In this document: positions 1-10,165 of the stretch, piece after piece
How positions within the stretch are numbered: the first letter of the stretch is position 1
Layout of the letters: every line of letters begins with the position of its first letter
Origin: Gracilaria domingensis
Taxonomy: Eukaryota; Rhodophyta; Florideophyceae; Gracilariales; Gracilariaceae
Assembly (NCBI GenBank): GCA_022539475.1
Contig: VCMS01000035.1
Location: forward strand, 19,315 to 83,314
Direction: 5' to 3'
DNA length: 64,000 nucleotides
The notes under the pieces: generated by a model
Database searches by the model: none
What the model was told of the DNA's origin: nothing
The model's input: the letters and a program-made list of their open reading frames with translations, nothing else
Position numbers and translations under genes: made by a program

Positions 1-31
1 GCCGGGCGCGCCGGCAGCGGCGGCGGCGGCA

Positions 32-64
<33 letters not shown>

Positions 65-573
65 GCGGTCTTGAGCTGCTTGGCCGACGGCGGCGGCTGC
101 GCAGACGCGGACGCGCGGCGCTTGTCGGCGCGCTTGGGCAGCGGCGGCACCACCGACGACGACGCGGCGGGCAGCGGCATGTGCGGCGGCGCGTGGTGCA
201 TGAGCGAGGTCGGCGGCGTGGAGGCGTAGCAGAACAGCTCCGGCACGGCGTGCGGGAAACGGGGGTACGAGAAGGCGGGCGAGGGCGAAGAGTAAGTGGG
301 CGCGGCCGTGGGCACGCGCGGCTGCTCCGCGGCAAGAGTGGCCACGGTTGTGAGCGCGCTGTTGTCGTTGGCGGCCTGCTCGGTGGCAATGGCCTCGAAC
401 AGTGCGTTGGACGCAGAGTTGAAGGCGTGGCGGTACGGCTGTTGGTGCTGCGGCGGCGGCGCCACGCTGGAGAGCGGCGGCTGCGAGCGCGCCGTGGGCG
501 ACACGGGCGGGTACGCGTACGATGGCAGCGCGGCGGAGTAGTGCGGCACGTACTGCGGAGCGACATGGTACGC

Positions 574-646
<73 letters not shown>

Positions 647-981
647 TGCGGCTGCGGCGGCGGCTGCTGCGGCACGGGCGGTGGCAGCTGGGTGAGCGGC
701 TGCGAGTAGGGCTGCGACATGGGCGGCGGCAGCGACTGCGGCTGCGACATGGGCGGCTGCGATGCGGCGTGCGGCAGCGGCGGCGGCGGCGGCTGCGGCT
801 GCAGCGGCTGCGCGCTTTGGCGCGATGGCGGCTGTGATTGCGGCTGCGACGCGAGCGGCGGCGGCGGCGGCGACGGCGAAGGCGACTTGCGCGGGGCGGC
901 AGGGGCGGCGGCGCGCGGCGGCGCGGAGGAGGCGGGCGGGGGGGACTGGCGCCAGTCGGCGGCGGGGGGGACGGAGGTCAT
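1..981 (-). CDS. Pro/Gln/Ala-rich low-complexity protein, 5' part (runs off window)
   Basis: Reading the minus strand from the ATG at 981-979 gives 327 codons with no stop to the window edge. The N-terminus is MTSVPPAADWRQS. A Pro/Ser/Ala-rich stretch follows, then repeated SQP motifs, a run of 12 Pro and 11 Gln (about 541-645), a Tyr/Pro/Ser-rich part (YVPHYSAALPSYAYPP), a more ordinary stretch around FNSASNALFEAIATEQAAND, a basic cluster PKRADKRR that could be a nuclear localisation signal, and a poly-Ala run at the edge. No folded domain is visible. The composition resembles disordered regions of transcription regulators, but that is inference. Opposite-strand frames here give only Arg/Gly-rich translations. 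An open frame this long is partly favoured by the high GC, but the varied composition around 181-540 argues for real coding. Confidence 0.6.
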
Positions 982-1644
982 GGCGGCGAGGGGGAGCGCG
1001 GCGATTGCGCGCGGCGGGCGATGGCGGCGCGCGCGGCGCGACGGCGCGCGCGGGGTGGGGGAGGCCGGGCGCGGGCGCGGGCGCGTGGCGCGGGGCGCGG
1101 GGCGCGGGGCGCGCGGGGGAGAAGGCGCGCGGGGGGGGAGGGGGGGAGCGGAGCGGAGGGGGGAGGCGAGGGCGCGGCGGGTGGGGGGGAGGGGGAGCGG
1201 GGGCGCGGGGCGCGGGAGCAGGCGCTCGACGGCGATCGCGGCGGCGCGGAGTTAAGTACGGGCGCGGGGGGCGGCGCGGGGGCGGCGCGCGCGCGGATGC
1301 ACTCGAGAGGCCGCTGCGCGTGCGCGGCGGGGGGGGGGCGGGGGGGCCGCGCGCCCGCGGCGCCGCGTTTTCACGCGCGACGTGATGAGCACGGAGCGCG
1401 CCGTGGCGGCGCCGCGGCGCCGCGGCGCCGCGGCTGACACGCCGCGCCCACTGCGCGCGCGCCACGTGCACACGTGCGCGGCGCGTCACGCGCGCGCGCC
1501 GCCGCGCCGCGTTCGAATTGGCGCCGCGGCCGCGCGCGTGTCAGCGCTGGCGGCGCGCGCGCGCGCGCGCGTCACGCGTCTGTTGAGGCGCGGCGCGGCG
1601 CGCGCGCGCGCGCGGCGAGCGCACCGCGCGGCACCGCGCGCGCC

Positions 1645-1720
1645 GCCGCGCCTAATTTCGAGCCGCGCGCGCGGAGGTCGTGCCCGTTGGCGGCGGCCGC
1701 GCGAGCGCGCCGCCGCCGCC
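1645..1720 (+). repeat. GC-rich segment shared with 33684-33755
   Basis: The core cgcgcctaatttcgag, then an alternating cgcgcgcg tract, then gaggtcgtgcccgttggc, recurs at 33684-33730 with only a few substitutions. The second copy sits beside a dispersed repeat, 32 kb away. Confidence 0.6.
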
Positions 1721-2144
1721 GCCGCCGCCCCCGGCCGGCGCCGGCGGCCGGCGGCCGGCGCGCGGCGGCGCGGCGGCGCGGCGGCGCGCGGCGCGGCGGC
1801 CGGCCGGCGCCGCCGCCGCCGCCGCCGCCGCTGCGCGCGGCGGCGGCGCGCGCGCTCGAATTGTGTTGCGTTTGCCCTAGCTGTAGATCAGTCCAGTGCG
1901 GTCGCCGCTCGCGCTACCCCGCGCCGCCGCGCGCCCGCGCTCCGCGCCGCCACGCGCAACGCCCGCACCGCCGCGTCGCGGCGCGCGCAGAGCGACGCTG
2001 TCCCCTGCGCCGCTACCCGCTCTGCGCGCCGCCGCCACTGGAAAGGCTGCGCTCCCCCGCGCCCTCCGCCGCGGGCGCGCCCGACAGCCGCGCGCCGCAG
2101 CACCCCCTCCGCGAGCGCCCCCTGCGCGCCGGCGCGCGCAGCCA

Positions 2145-2186
<42 letters not shown>

Positions 2187-2187
2187 G
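2145..2187 (+). repeat. CGCCCG hexamer tandem repeat
   Basis: About seven perfect hexamer units inside the GC-rich region. Confidence 0.85.
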
Positions 2188-2495
2188 CCGTCTATGCACC
2201 GCTTTCGGCCGCGCTCGCGCTCGCGGCGCCTGTGGCGGCGGCGCGCCGTCGCGCTAGCGCCTGCCGTCCTGCGCGCGCGCGCGCGCCCGCCGTTCCCGCG
2301 CCGTTGTGCTTCCACTTCCTACGTCGCGCCGCTACGTGATCCGCCGTCGCCGTGCACGACTCACTGCGAGCCGAGCTTGTGCGATCCTCGTACAAGCTCG
2401 CCGTCGCCGCCGTATCGCCAGGTCAGCGCCACTGAAAAACGTCGCACATCACAATCTCATTATGTCATCATCACACATGATGTGCCGTGCGTAGT

Positions 2496-2503
<8 letters not shown>

Positions 2504-2556
<53 letters not shown>
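2504..2556 (+). repeat. (CA)n microsatellite, about 26 units
   Basis: An uninterrupted CA dinucleotide run at the edge of the GC-rich region. A shorter (CA)8 lies at 2739-2754. Confidence 0.97.
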
Positions 2557-2557
<1 letters not shown>

Positions 2558-2738
2558 CTCACCGCGCGCCCGAAAACAACGCGCGACACAGCCCGAGGCG
2601 CGAGCAACGCAACGGTATTCGTCTCGATCAGAATCGATTCCACATTGCGTTTTAGCCCAAAAAACCAACACCATAGCACCACCACCGCAGCACCACTACC
2701 ACACCGCCCCAATCAACTTCTCGCCATCTTATTGTGCG

Positions 2739-2754
2739 CACACACACACACACA
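2739..2754 (+). repeat. (CA)8 microsatellite
   Basis: A short perfect CA run that follows the longer one by about 180 bp. Confidence 0.9.
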
Positions 2755-2776
2755 ATAAGTCCGGAGTCTCATGGCG

Positions 2777-2840
2777 CCCTTCACTCTGACAACAACCATC
2801 AATGTACGTACACTGACCATGTTGTTGTAACAGTGAAGGG
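2777..2840. repeat. Imperfect inverted repeat (foldback)
   Basis: CCCTTCACT at the left end pairs with AGTGAAGGG at the right end. An inner ACAACAACCAT / ATGTTGTTGT pairing is imperfect. The loop lies around 2810. Confidence 0.6.
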
Positions 2841-2907
2841 TACCAAACGTACATGCCCCGTTTTCGTCGCTCATCGTTGGCGTCCAATCCGCCCCAAAAT
2901 GCACAGC

Positions 2908-2982
2908 TTCACACTCGAGTGACTCGAGTCAAACACCAAGCTCAACTTTTTGGTTGAGCTTGCTGTTTGACTCGAGTGTGAA
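2908..2982. repeat. Long hairpin with about 30-bp arms
   Basis: The left arm from TTCACACTCGAG to CAAGCTCAAC pairs with GTTGAGCTTG to CTCGAGTGTGAA, with a loop of about 6 nt. The left arm carries one extra 9-bp copy of TGACTCGAG, and there is one mismatch in the middle of the stem. The size and shape resemble a small-RNA precursor or a foldback element. No function is shown. Confidence 0.7.
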
Positions 2983-3430
2983 CACGGGCACGGCGCTCTT
3001 GCAACACGGAGATCCAACCGTCAACGCACCATATCCGCCGCGTTACACAGCCGACGGCGCACTCTGCGCCTGGTCCCTCTCTAAAGCCCCGTCTTCTGAA
3101 GAGCTTGCAACACACCGTGCCCCTCAAAAGGAGCACAGCAAGCGCAAAAGCCAACAAAGCACCACACCATTAGATAGCCCTGCCACATATTTATCGCGCC
3201 CAACAGTTCAAAGCCTAATAGATCTATCCCCCCTTGGAGAGCGCGCTCGCACGGACGCCGCCACTGCCGCGTGCGCGCGCCGCTTGCCCCAGCAGGCCGC
3301 GCACATTCGTATCACCGCATGCGCACTTCTGCCTGCGTGCGTGTAGTATCAGCGTCAGCGAGCTGCAGATCGAACACACCATCAGTTCTTCAACACCTCC
3401 AGCCATGTGCCCTGCGCAAGCACATGAGCG

Positions 3431-3510
3431 GCCATAGCTCAGCTGGTAAGCACCGTGAGTACTTTTCCACAAAAGTCCGTGACGCAGGTTCGAGTCCTGG
3501 CGCAGCCACT
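3431..3510 (+). other. tRNA-derived sequence (tRNA pseudogene or SINE head)
   Basis: A perfect A-box consensus (TAGCTCAGCTGG, 3435-3446) and B-box (GGTTCGAGTCC, 3487-3497) are present 52 bp apart, about 8 bp more than in a plain tRNA. The 5' end GGCCATA does not pair with the 3' CGCAGCC, and the anticodon arm has no canonical 7-nt loop, so a functional tRNA is unlikely. The Pol III promoter boxes make a SINE head or tRNA pseudogene the best reading. No SINE tail was identified. Confidence 0.6.
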
Positions 3511-4344
3511 CCCCCTAACCTGCTACAGTGCGTGAGAGGCGTATCGAACCAGCCGACGTTCAGGAGCAAGCGGAGCACAGCTGGCGCTGGTAGAGTGTGG
3601 CCGAGGCCGCCGTCGTCTGTGTGATCCAAATTCCGCCAGCTCTGCTCTGCGATAAATCCTCTCCTGCTTCGCCTCAAATGCCTCACAACCGTTTGTTCCT
3701 CTTCCTCGTTTTGTATCAGCGCCGTCCTGTGATTTTTGCCATCAACGCAGCCCCGAAGGCAGAAAAAGCTCAGCCCATACGCGCATAGAACGGCGTTCTT
3801 GAAAAGCACCGAAATGCACCTCACCCGACGCCGCACAGCAGCGCCGGACCGCCGTCACCGCAGTTTGATCCAACCGCCGTTGCTCGTTCCTAAGCATCTA
3901 GTTTCCGTTTGCGCTTGCGTCAGGCACTCATGCACTTTGATGACTTGCCACGGACAACTTGACAGATTATCGAATTGCCGTCATAAAGAGGTAGACGTTG
4001 TCTGACAACGTTCAGGTGAAACACGATGTTCACCGTATCCCCAACTTCTCTCATGATTCCAAAGGAGTTGTTCACCATCATCATCATCATCATCATTATC
4101 GGCAATTGTGTCGATGTGCCTGCGATGCTCATGTCCGTTCGTCAGGGACCTTTCGGAATGTTGCGGGACGTTGCTGAACAAAGATCAGTTTCGAAGAATG
4201 ATTCTCCCCGGGGAACGAGCCCCAACAACCAAACCAGCAACGTCAACACACGCTCAGAAATGGGCACTGCGTGGATCTCCAAGCCCTCGAAAACTGCAAG
4301 ATTCCGTGCCATGAGAGCTTCGCTTCCTGAGGAATGCTGGTTCG
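3511..4344. other. No confident gene; contains a short (ATC)n run
   Basis: An ATC/CAT trinucleotide run occurs at 4074-4099. Short open frames on both strands, including one of 152 codons from 4026, show no recognisable domain, and the longest runs into the dispersed repeat. I see no supported gene. Confidence 0.5.
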
Positions 4345-4845
4345 TCCAACCAAAGAGTTTTGGGGCTCCATGGCTCGCAGACACCCATGCCGCTGAGAGA
4401 GCCTCATTGTCAACCCAGCTGCGGGCAGAGATGAATAAAGTCAAAAAGTGCAGAGTAGAAGCGTTTGACGCAGACGTGGAGTAACCTTTAAGTAGGCCAG
4501 TCACACGCGCGGAGGGCTTTCTCGACTAGGCGCGGATCGTCATGATCTGTTTTCCACATGATGATGATGATGATGTGGAAAGCAGTAGATATATCCACCA
4601 CTTGGGGGCTACTGTACCAGCTACACGTAGACGGTACACATAGTATGTGTCACATACCGGTCAACGAGGGCCCCGAAAGCTATTTCTGGAGGTCTACTAC
4701 GACGTGTCGTTATAGATAACTCGGGGCTGCGCCCAATCACACGGGCGAACGAGCGGAATGCTATGTGTGCCTCTTGCCACTTCAACTGGCACCAGCTGGC
4801 ACACTGTGCACATGTGTGGGTCTTGAACGACTTCCAGGCAGATGA
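4345..4845 (+). repeat. Dispersed repeat, copy A
   Basis: The sequence from ccaaccaaagagttttgggg to agagtagaag matches 33850-34036, and from gtaggccagtcacacgcgcg to gacttccaggc matches 34531-34874, at high identity by eye. Copy A lacks about 65 bp and about 495 bp that copy B has. A palindrome TTTCCACAT(GATGATGATGATG)ATGTGGAAA sits at 4551-4581 and is conserved in copy B. No coding capacity was recognised. Confidence 0.8.
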
Positions 4846-5150
4846 TGTGCTCTGCCAAAGTTATTGATGCCACCGCTCTTCTGCTGTCATTTGTCCTTTC
4901 TCTCTCTCTGTTTATGGGTGTAACAGCCTAATTCCGGCGTGCTACAGATCGTTTCTGTTGAAAGAAACGTTCTCTCACTAATTTGTCCTTTGAAGAACAA
5001 CGCGGACTGCTAACCATTTGTTCATTCATGTCTAGTGAATGGATGTGCATAACGGTACTGCATCTCCCCCGATTGAATGGGATGGGGTTTCCAGCCCAGA
5101 ATGCCTTTCAGCCCCCATAATAACCCGTACAACGTCCAGCAGTCGCTAGC
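4846..5150. other. Upstream region of the ankyrin gene, nothing recognised
   Basis: No open frame of note. It leads into the TATA-like box at 5151. Confidence 0.4.
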
Positions 5151-5158
5151 ATAAAAAG
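5151..5158 (+). promoter_or_regulatory. TATA-like box of the ankyrin gene
   Basis: ATAAAAAG lies 45 bp upstream of the ATG at 5203, a normal spacing for a core promoter with a short 5' UTR. Confidence 0.4.
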
Positions 5159-5202
5159 GCGCCGATCAACTGTGGAACAAAAGCACGCGCTGGTACGGGG
5201 GC

Positions 5203-5955
5203 ATGTCGCTCGAAAGCTTTTCCGACATCAACGCCGCTCTGCGATGATCTGCTTCGCACAGCGAGTCGTAGCGATTACACAATCTGTTGGATTTGCGTCA
5301 TGCCAATGTACATGGTGCAGACAATGAGGGTAACACCGCTCCGCACCTTGCTGTCTCCGAAGGATATGTACATGTCCTGCGGCTCCTGCTCCGTGCAGGG
5401 GCACCAATTGATCGCTTTGCTGATGACGGAGATACGGCATTGTTGACCGCCGTTCAGGTATCACCTTTCAACGAAAGGTAGACCCTATTGAAGAGCTACT
5501 CTACTGCGGCGCTGACGTGCACAAAGCAAACAAGGTACTGTGGCTTTTTAATAGTCTTCACTATGCCGCTTGGATAGGGAAAGAACCCGCGTTACGGTGG
5601 CTACTCCGCGCCAGCGCCATAGTCGACTGCCCAACATCCCGGGGAAATATGGTATGGACCGTTTGACCTGCAGACAGAATTGCAGAATTGTTGCAGGACT
5701 TGTACAGTCATGAGTTATCAGCCGCTTCGGCAAGTGATTCTGACAGTGAGGATGATTCTTCAAATGATTCTGACTTTGTGGAGGCACTCTCGCCAGAAGG
5801 ACTGACTGTGGGTGGTCGCATTGCTCTCCACTTCGCCACTGCGATCGCACACGTGCAAATAGTGAAGATTCTAGTTGACGCCGGCGCACATCTGGATGCC
5901 ACGGATGTACGTGGAAACACAGCGTTGATTATTGCTGCTGCGAATGCACACTTGC
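5203..5955 (+). pseudogene. Ankyrin-repeat protein gene, 5' portion (interrupted)
   Basis: From the ATG at 5203 the translation begins MSLESFSDINAALR and then meets stops at 5245 and 5272. The same frame resumes at 5281 and gives clear ankyrin repeats, such as DNEGNTAPHLAVSEGYVHV, LLLRAGAPIDR and DDGDTALLTAV. After a stop at 5482 come VDPIEELLYCGADVHKANK and SLHYAAWIGKEPALRWLL in another frame. From about 5674 there is an acidic Asp/Ser-rich insert, then ALHFATAIAHVQIVKILVDA and GNTALIIAAANAHL. The last repeat is cut at 5955 and continues in frame at 31116. Ankyrin repeats bind proteins; no partner can be inferred. The frame breaks could be real mutations or missed splicing, and the 25-kb insertion would break the gene in any case. 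Confidence 0.75.
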
Positions 5956-6072
5956 TGTGCGCTTCCGGTTGCAAAGCGCGGTGGAAAAGTTGTGAGGTGT
6001 GGAGCTCGATGCCTCCGAATTTACTGAGGAGGCACAACAGTGCTGCGCGTGCGTGGGTGGTCGAGTGCCGGC
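5956..6072. mobile_element. Short unclassified insertion (about 121 bp), left part
   Basis: The 8-bp direct repeat ACACTTGC stands at 5948-5955 and 31109-31116. Between the copies, once the hAT element (6073-31096 plus one TSD copy) is removed, 121 bp remain (5956-6072 and 31105-31108). Removing them restores the ankyrin frame, so they are an insertion. An 8-bp duplication suggests a hAT-type miniature element, but the ends (TGTGCGC / AGTGGCC on the opposite strand) are not convincing inverted repeats. Confidence 0.5.
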
Positions 6073-6129
6073 CAGGGCCGTAACTATGACTGACAAACTA
6101 CCTTCCTGGCCAGGGAAATGTGGAACACC

Positions 6130-6480
6130 TTTTCATGAAACGCAACTGGCGGCCATATGCGTGCTTTAATTTAAAAACAAATCTCACCCAATGGTAGCTC
6201 TCTGTGTGTCCTTCACGCACACCAAGTATGGAGTCTTGATATTGTACGACAAGCGAGCTACGCAGCGGACTCTCCATTACTTCCGTCACCGCCGTTTTCG
6301 CCAAATCCAGGGCAATGTGGAACTTTGCCCGTCCTGGGTACCAATGTCCAGCACGCCCCATCAGGGTCAACCACAACACTTTGGTCACCCACAAACTCCA
6401 CCAGATGCACATGATGACAGCTCAAAACGCTTTCCGGTACATTTTGCAAATCTAACAAACTGCAGGCAATTGCCTTTTTT
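6130..6480. other. Subterminal region of the pogo-like element
   Basis: Non-coding or too decayed to read. A minus-strand frame (6258-6527) has no recognisable domain. Confidence 0.4.
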
Positions 6481-7143
6481 TCCTCGTTCTGCTCCTTTAT
6501 CACCGCCGCTTCTGTTACACCTTTCATTCCTTTGTTGTACCTGTTGTCAATTTCAGGAGAAGTTTTTCGCCTTCGCTGCTTGATGCCTTCAAAACCGCTT
6601 CGGAAGGTAATGAACTACAGCAAAATTACTGGCACAACCATCAACTATTTCCTGCTTCTTCTTCTTACGCTTCAGCGCCTTTTGCTCGCTTTCGTCCTTC
6701 TTGCGCTGCCGTTAGACAGCAACAAAAGCCTTGCGCTTTCGTCTTTCTTTCTCTCACGCAGAACAGCGGCTTCACCTAAGAGTTTTACTTCGCCTTCCTA
6801 CTTTTTCTGTCGCTAGAGTGTCCCAGCTTCTTTTATCTCGGCATCACGGTGAATCCTTTCCGTCGCTTCGCGTTTTTGTTTTTCCTTAACCATTCCTTCT
6901 TCTTTGGCCTTGTTTTCTTGCTCTTTGGGTTTCTGTATAAGCTCTCCATGGGCAGCATAAACGGCTGATGCACTGCGTTGAATTGTGGTGCCGTCAACAT
7001 GTTCACGTTGATTCTTCCAAATACTCTTCTTGGTTGGAGTATGGCGCAGCAGAACTTCTAAAGCGCGCGCCTGGTCTTGATGTGGAATGTCACGAACAGA
7101 CATCCTCTATTAGTACATACCCATCCGTTTACGAACGAGGGAC
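6480..7143 (-). pseudogene. pogo-like transposase, Lys/Glu-rich C-terminal tail (decayed)
   Basis: Beyond the solo LTR the minus strand shows RDIPHQDQARALEVLLRHTP, then a Lys/Glu-rich helix-forming tail (KPKEQENKAKEEGMVKEKQK) ending at TAG 6813-6815. Lys/Arg/Glu-rich sequence continues past it in two frames as far as about 6600 (RERKKDES, ALKRKKKKQEIVDG). Charged coiled-coil tails are common in pogo-family transposases. The stops and frame changes show decay. Confidence 0.55.
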
Positions 7144-7148
7144 ATAAC

Positions 7149-7905
7149 TGTGGTGCAATCCCACGAGTGGGCAAACAAGAGCGGCGTCGCGGAAAACGCA
7201 CCGACAGGGTGTTCAAGCCACGCTCCTTATAGGGGTAAGGACGGTGGTAGAACCCTCCAATAGGGCTGACACGGGCCGGGTGTAAATCCGGGCAGCACCG
7301 TCTTGAGCGTGCAGCCGGAGGTTGGGGTGGGTAGAATCTGCGTAGAATCCGGGTACTTCCGGCGAGCCACAGCGAGTGGAGATATCCAGGCCAACGATGT
7401 AGGGCAAAACAGAAGGCAAACGAGCCGCACAACGGAGCACTGACTCGCGAGATCGGGGAATATTCCCAAACAATATGGTCCAGACCTGTATAACAGAGCA
7501 GAGCGATAGGAGCCGTATGACGGAAATAATAACAATAAAATTACAGAAAGAATGCCGTAACGACGGTCTAGAACTCCTCGGGGACAGAGGTGAAAAGCGA
7601 CTCCGGAAATGCGGCGGTTTAGCCCGGTTAGGGACGAAGAACCGTTCGCACGCGGCAAGAAGCTAGAGCCAAAGGCCTCCTTGAGATTTACTTCCCGTAC
7701 AGTGGCGGCAAGTGCCGCCACCTATATAGGGCACTTGAAAATATCAACCAAGAATATCTAACTATCCGGCGCTGCCGGCCAACATCCTACACGTGTGAAA
7801 CCATGGCAAGCTTGCCACGGCGCACCCGGCATCGAGCCGACTCAGCACACGTGTGCGGAAACACTACCCTTCCTAGGCATACCCCAAAATGGGGCTATCA
7901 CTACA
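7149..7905 (-). mobile_element. Solo LTR, gypsy family, inserted in the pogo transposase
   Basis: On the minus strand it begins TGTAGTG and ends GCACCACA, the same termini as the gypsy LTRs at 8913 and 26673. It shares an internal TTGGCTCTAGC motif with them but little else, so it is a different subfamily. It is flanked by ATAAC (7144-7148) and GTAAC (7906-7910), a 5-bp duplication with one mismatch. A hairpin GTGGCGGCA/TGCCGCCAC lies at about 7700-7720, near TATATAGG. Length is 757 bp. Confidence 0.8.
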
Positions 7906-8658
7906 GTAACCTCTCATAACCTGAGGTGTCGAAGCCGGTAACGGATCAACAAACTGTGAAAAACACCTCGGTGCAACCCCACGAAGGGCGTTATGCTCTT
8001 CAATAACATCATTCCATTTCTTCTTGTCCGCGATACGTGGTGACAGGCGAACGATATCCGATGCAGAACCCGATGGTGTGTCCCATTTTTCCTGAGCCCA
8101 AGTAAGGAATCTAGAATCCATAGGCCACATTCCGACCTTGTCGAAAGCTTCTCGAACGACGTTTTTTGTAAGCGCAATGTAACCTGCCGTGCCTAACTTG
8201 AACTTTATCCCGTATTCGCAAAAGTATACGAACGCTTTTTTGTTCGGAAAGTCGTACGTGCTGCGGACTGTTTCCTTTTAACGTTTGTTGCTGGACCGGT
8301 CGCACGCTTGAAGAAAGTGTGAGGTGTTAGCGGGGCTGATTATTACTTCAATGTTTGCCGCTTTAGCTTTCCTCAGCCACAAATATCCATTTCGAGACTT
8401 GTGGCCATCCAACATTAGAAGGATCCTCTTTTTGTCGAGAATCTCTTTTGCGTGGTGCACTATGTGGTCAATCAAGAACGGTATTAACTCCATTGTCATA
8501 GAGCCTTTTTCATTGCCTACCACGAAACTCCCTTCGGGCAGCCACTTCTCAATTGCAAGCCAATGCGGTATACCGCATTCGCCTTTAAATATTTCGGGCG
8601 AGAGGGGATCAAACAAGCGATTCATTTGGTTCGTACCCTAAAAAATGAAGAATGGCGG
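7906..8658 (-). pseudogene. pogo-like transposase, C-terminal half of DDE domain
   Basis: With one GGCGG copy kept, LPP from 27413 joins FFIF here in frame. A stop (TAG 8638-8640) stands where pogo-family proteins usually have FKG. Downstream are LMLDGHKSRNGYLWL (second catalytic Asp) and SHFLQACDRSSNK (third Asp). After another stop (TAA 8278-8280) the same frame continues through AFVYFCEYGIKFKLG and REAFDKVGMWPMDSRFL, a normal pogo-family ending. It is cut at 7906 by the solo LTR. The catalytic triad is present across the two halves, but the gene has several stops. Confidence 0.88.
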
Positions 8659-8912
8659 TGTAGTGCAACGCTCATGTATGAGGAATTTCTCTGGACTTAG
8701 TCATAGTTCCCGTTCACGGGTTTGCCTGGTACACGCCAGTATATGACTAGTAGTAACTAGTGGTTGCCATCGAGATGGTTTGGACACGTGGGACACGGTG
8801 GGGCTGATCGGAGGTTGGCCACTACACGTGGGTGTTTGCCACAAGTAGTGAGATGCTTAGTTAATAATATTTATTAATTTTAGTGAGGACACTACTTAGT
8901 GCGACGGCGTCG
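8659..8912 (+). repeat. Gypsy-2 5' LTR, truncated
   Basis: Starts TGTAGTGCAACGC and matches the first 254 bp of the LTR at 26673. It ends at CGTCG, where gypsy-1 begins. Confidence 0.88.
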
Positions 8913-9764
8913 TGTAGTGCAACGCATTTGCGGTATCTACTAGCTTTCGCAGCTATGTCGATGGTACCTTCAGTGCAGTGGAAGTAGAGCACAGTTGCAG
9001 CGTATGGCACAGCATTGCTGGCTTGTTGTACACGTTTTGGCACGGATGATCGCCAGTTGTCACAGCATAGCTGGTAATTTAGATATTTATTTAGATAGTT
9101 TCGCATCTGCTGTAGGGAGCTTTCTACAGTATATAGTGGCTTGGCCTTCGGCCTTCGCCGCCAAGTAAACTCCCCAACAAGGGTTGAACCATCGTTCTTG
9201 GCTCTAAGCTGCACCGCCTTCGCGTGTTGCCGCACCTCTTTGAGGGTTGACCGCGTCGTGCACGGTTAGTTTAACCACCCTGTCGAACAGGAGCGTCACC
9301 GACTTCGTCGTGGTTATTTCAATTATTATTACACACTGTCGTGGATTCCCACCCCTGTTTAGGGTTTCCGTTTTCAATCCTGGTCTCTCGTGGCTTGCCC
9401 ACTATTCCCTTTTCTTTGGGTTCTTTCTTTTCCTTTTCTCACTTTTGTGGTTCTCTTTTGTCCCCTTTTCTCGGATTTATTGCCCACTTTTCAGTGGTCC
9501 GTGGACTTCCGACTCATTGTCGTTGTTTTCACCACTTTCGTGGATTGGTTCATCTCATCAGAGGGTTACACACACGCTCACGTGGATCTCCACCCAACTT
9601 CTCGGCCATCTCACACCCTCACACGTATATCGCGGAGGTAGATCCCGGTTTACGCCCGGCTCGTGCATCTACCCCTCAAGGGCTCTATTGCTGTTGCGAC
9701 CCTACTGAGGGGAAGGCTCCGAACACCTTCGTGTCTTTCTCCCGTTCTCGGGGTTTGCACCACA
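8913..9764 (+). repeat. Gypsy-1 5' LTR (852 bp)
   Basis: Ends TGTAG...CCACA; matched nearly base for base by 15874-16723. Pyrimidine-rich around 9400-9550. Open frames inside are not genes. Confidence 0.93.
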
Positions 9765-10165
9765 TTTGGTCTCCCGACCTAGAAGTCGTGTTGAGCCCAG
9801 CAAGCTGGTTTTGTGCACATTCCGGTTTGCCGGCTTGAAGTTGTGGAGAATACAGATCGTTTTCTCGTGGAAGTTGTGGCCGACTACTTTCGTGTTTGAC
9901 TTCGTCTTTCCCCGTTCGGGTTGTTGGTTTCGCTTAGTTCTGTACTGGTGGCTCACCCTATTTCCGTAATTTTTCATTCTCGTCGGTACGGTGTTGCTAC
10001 TCTAGAACTTTGTACCCGCTACTCTGGAAGGATCGCCTACTATCGTAGTGTGTAGTTCCCGTCGATACGGTCGTTTCTACCCACTCTTGTGTGTTTCACT
10101 CTCGCTTGAGGTTCTAATCTACAGTTTTCTGGCATTCTTCGCTCTGTGTCGAGGTTGTTTTCGAC
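9765..10165 (+). other. Gypsy-1 leader with candidate primer binding site
   Basis: Directly after the LTR comes TTTGGTCTCCCGACC (9765-9779). A TGG start two bases in fits a tRNA 3' CCA end, but I cannot assign the tRNA. The segment is also self-complementary (GGTC/GACC). The rest is a leader before the gag ATG at 10166. Confidence 0.45.

Larger units (their letters stand above)
982..2440. other. Extremely GC/CpG-rich upstream region
   Basis: This stretch is mostly G and C, with long GCGCGC runs, G-tracts (1120-1350) and GCC/GCG trinucleotide runs. Many open frames exist in all six readings, but they are Arg/Ala/Pro-rich artefacts of the composition. It lies directly upstream of the minus-strand gene that starts at 981, so it could be a CpG-island-type promoter region. 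No TATA box or other specific element was recognised. Confidence 0.55.

Noticed and set aside
982-2655. Several 100-390-codon open frames on both strands of the GC-rich region
   Set aside because: Almost pure Arg/Ala/Pro/Gly translations expected from GC-only DNA; no domain, and the frames overlap each other in all readings.
3390-3836. 148-codon minus-strand frame
   Set aside because: It runs antisense through the tRNA-derived sequence and has no domain.
4026-4484. 152-codon plus-strand frame
   Set aside because: Begins in an ATC microsatellite and ends in the dispersed repeat; copy B does not conserve the frame.
9247-9838. Long plus-strand frames within the gypsy-1 LTRs (also 16207-16737)
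   Set aside because: Phe/Ser/Leu-rich readings of a pyrimidine-rich LTR, present in both LTR copies in shifted forms.
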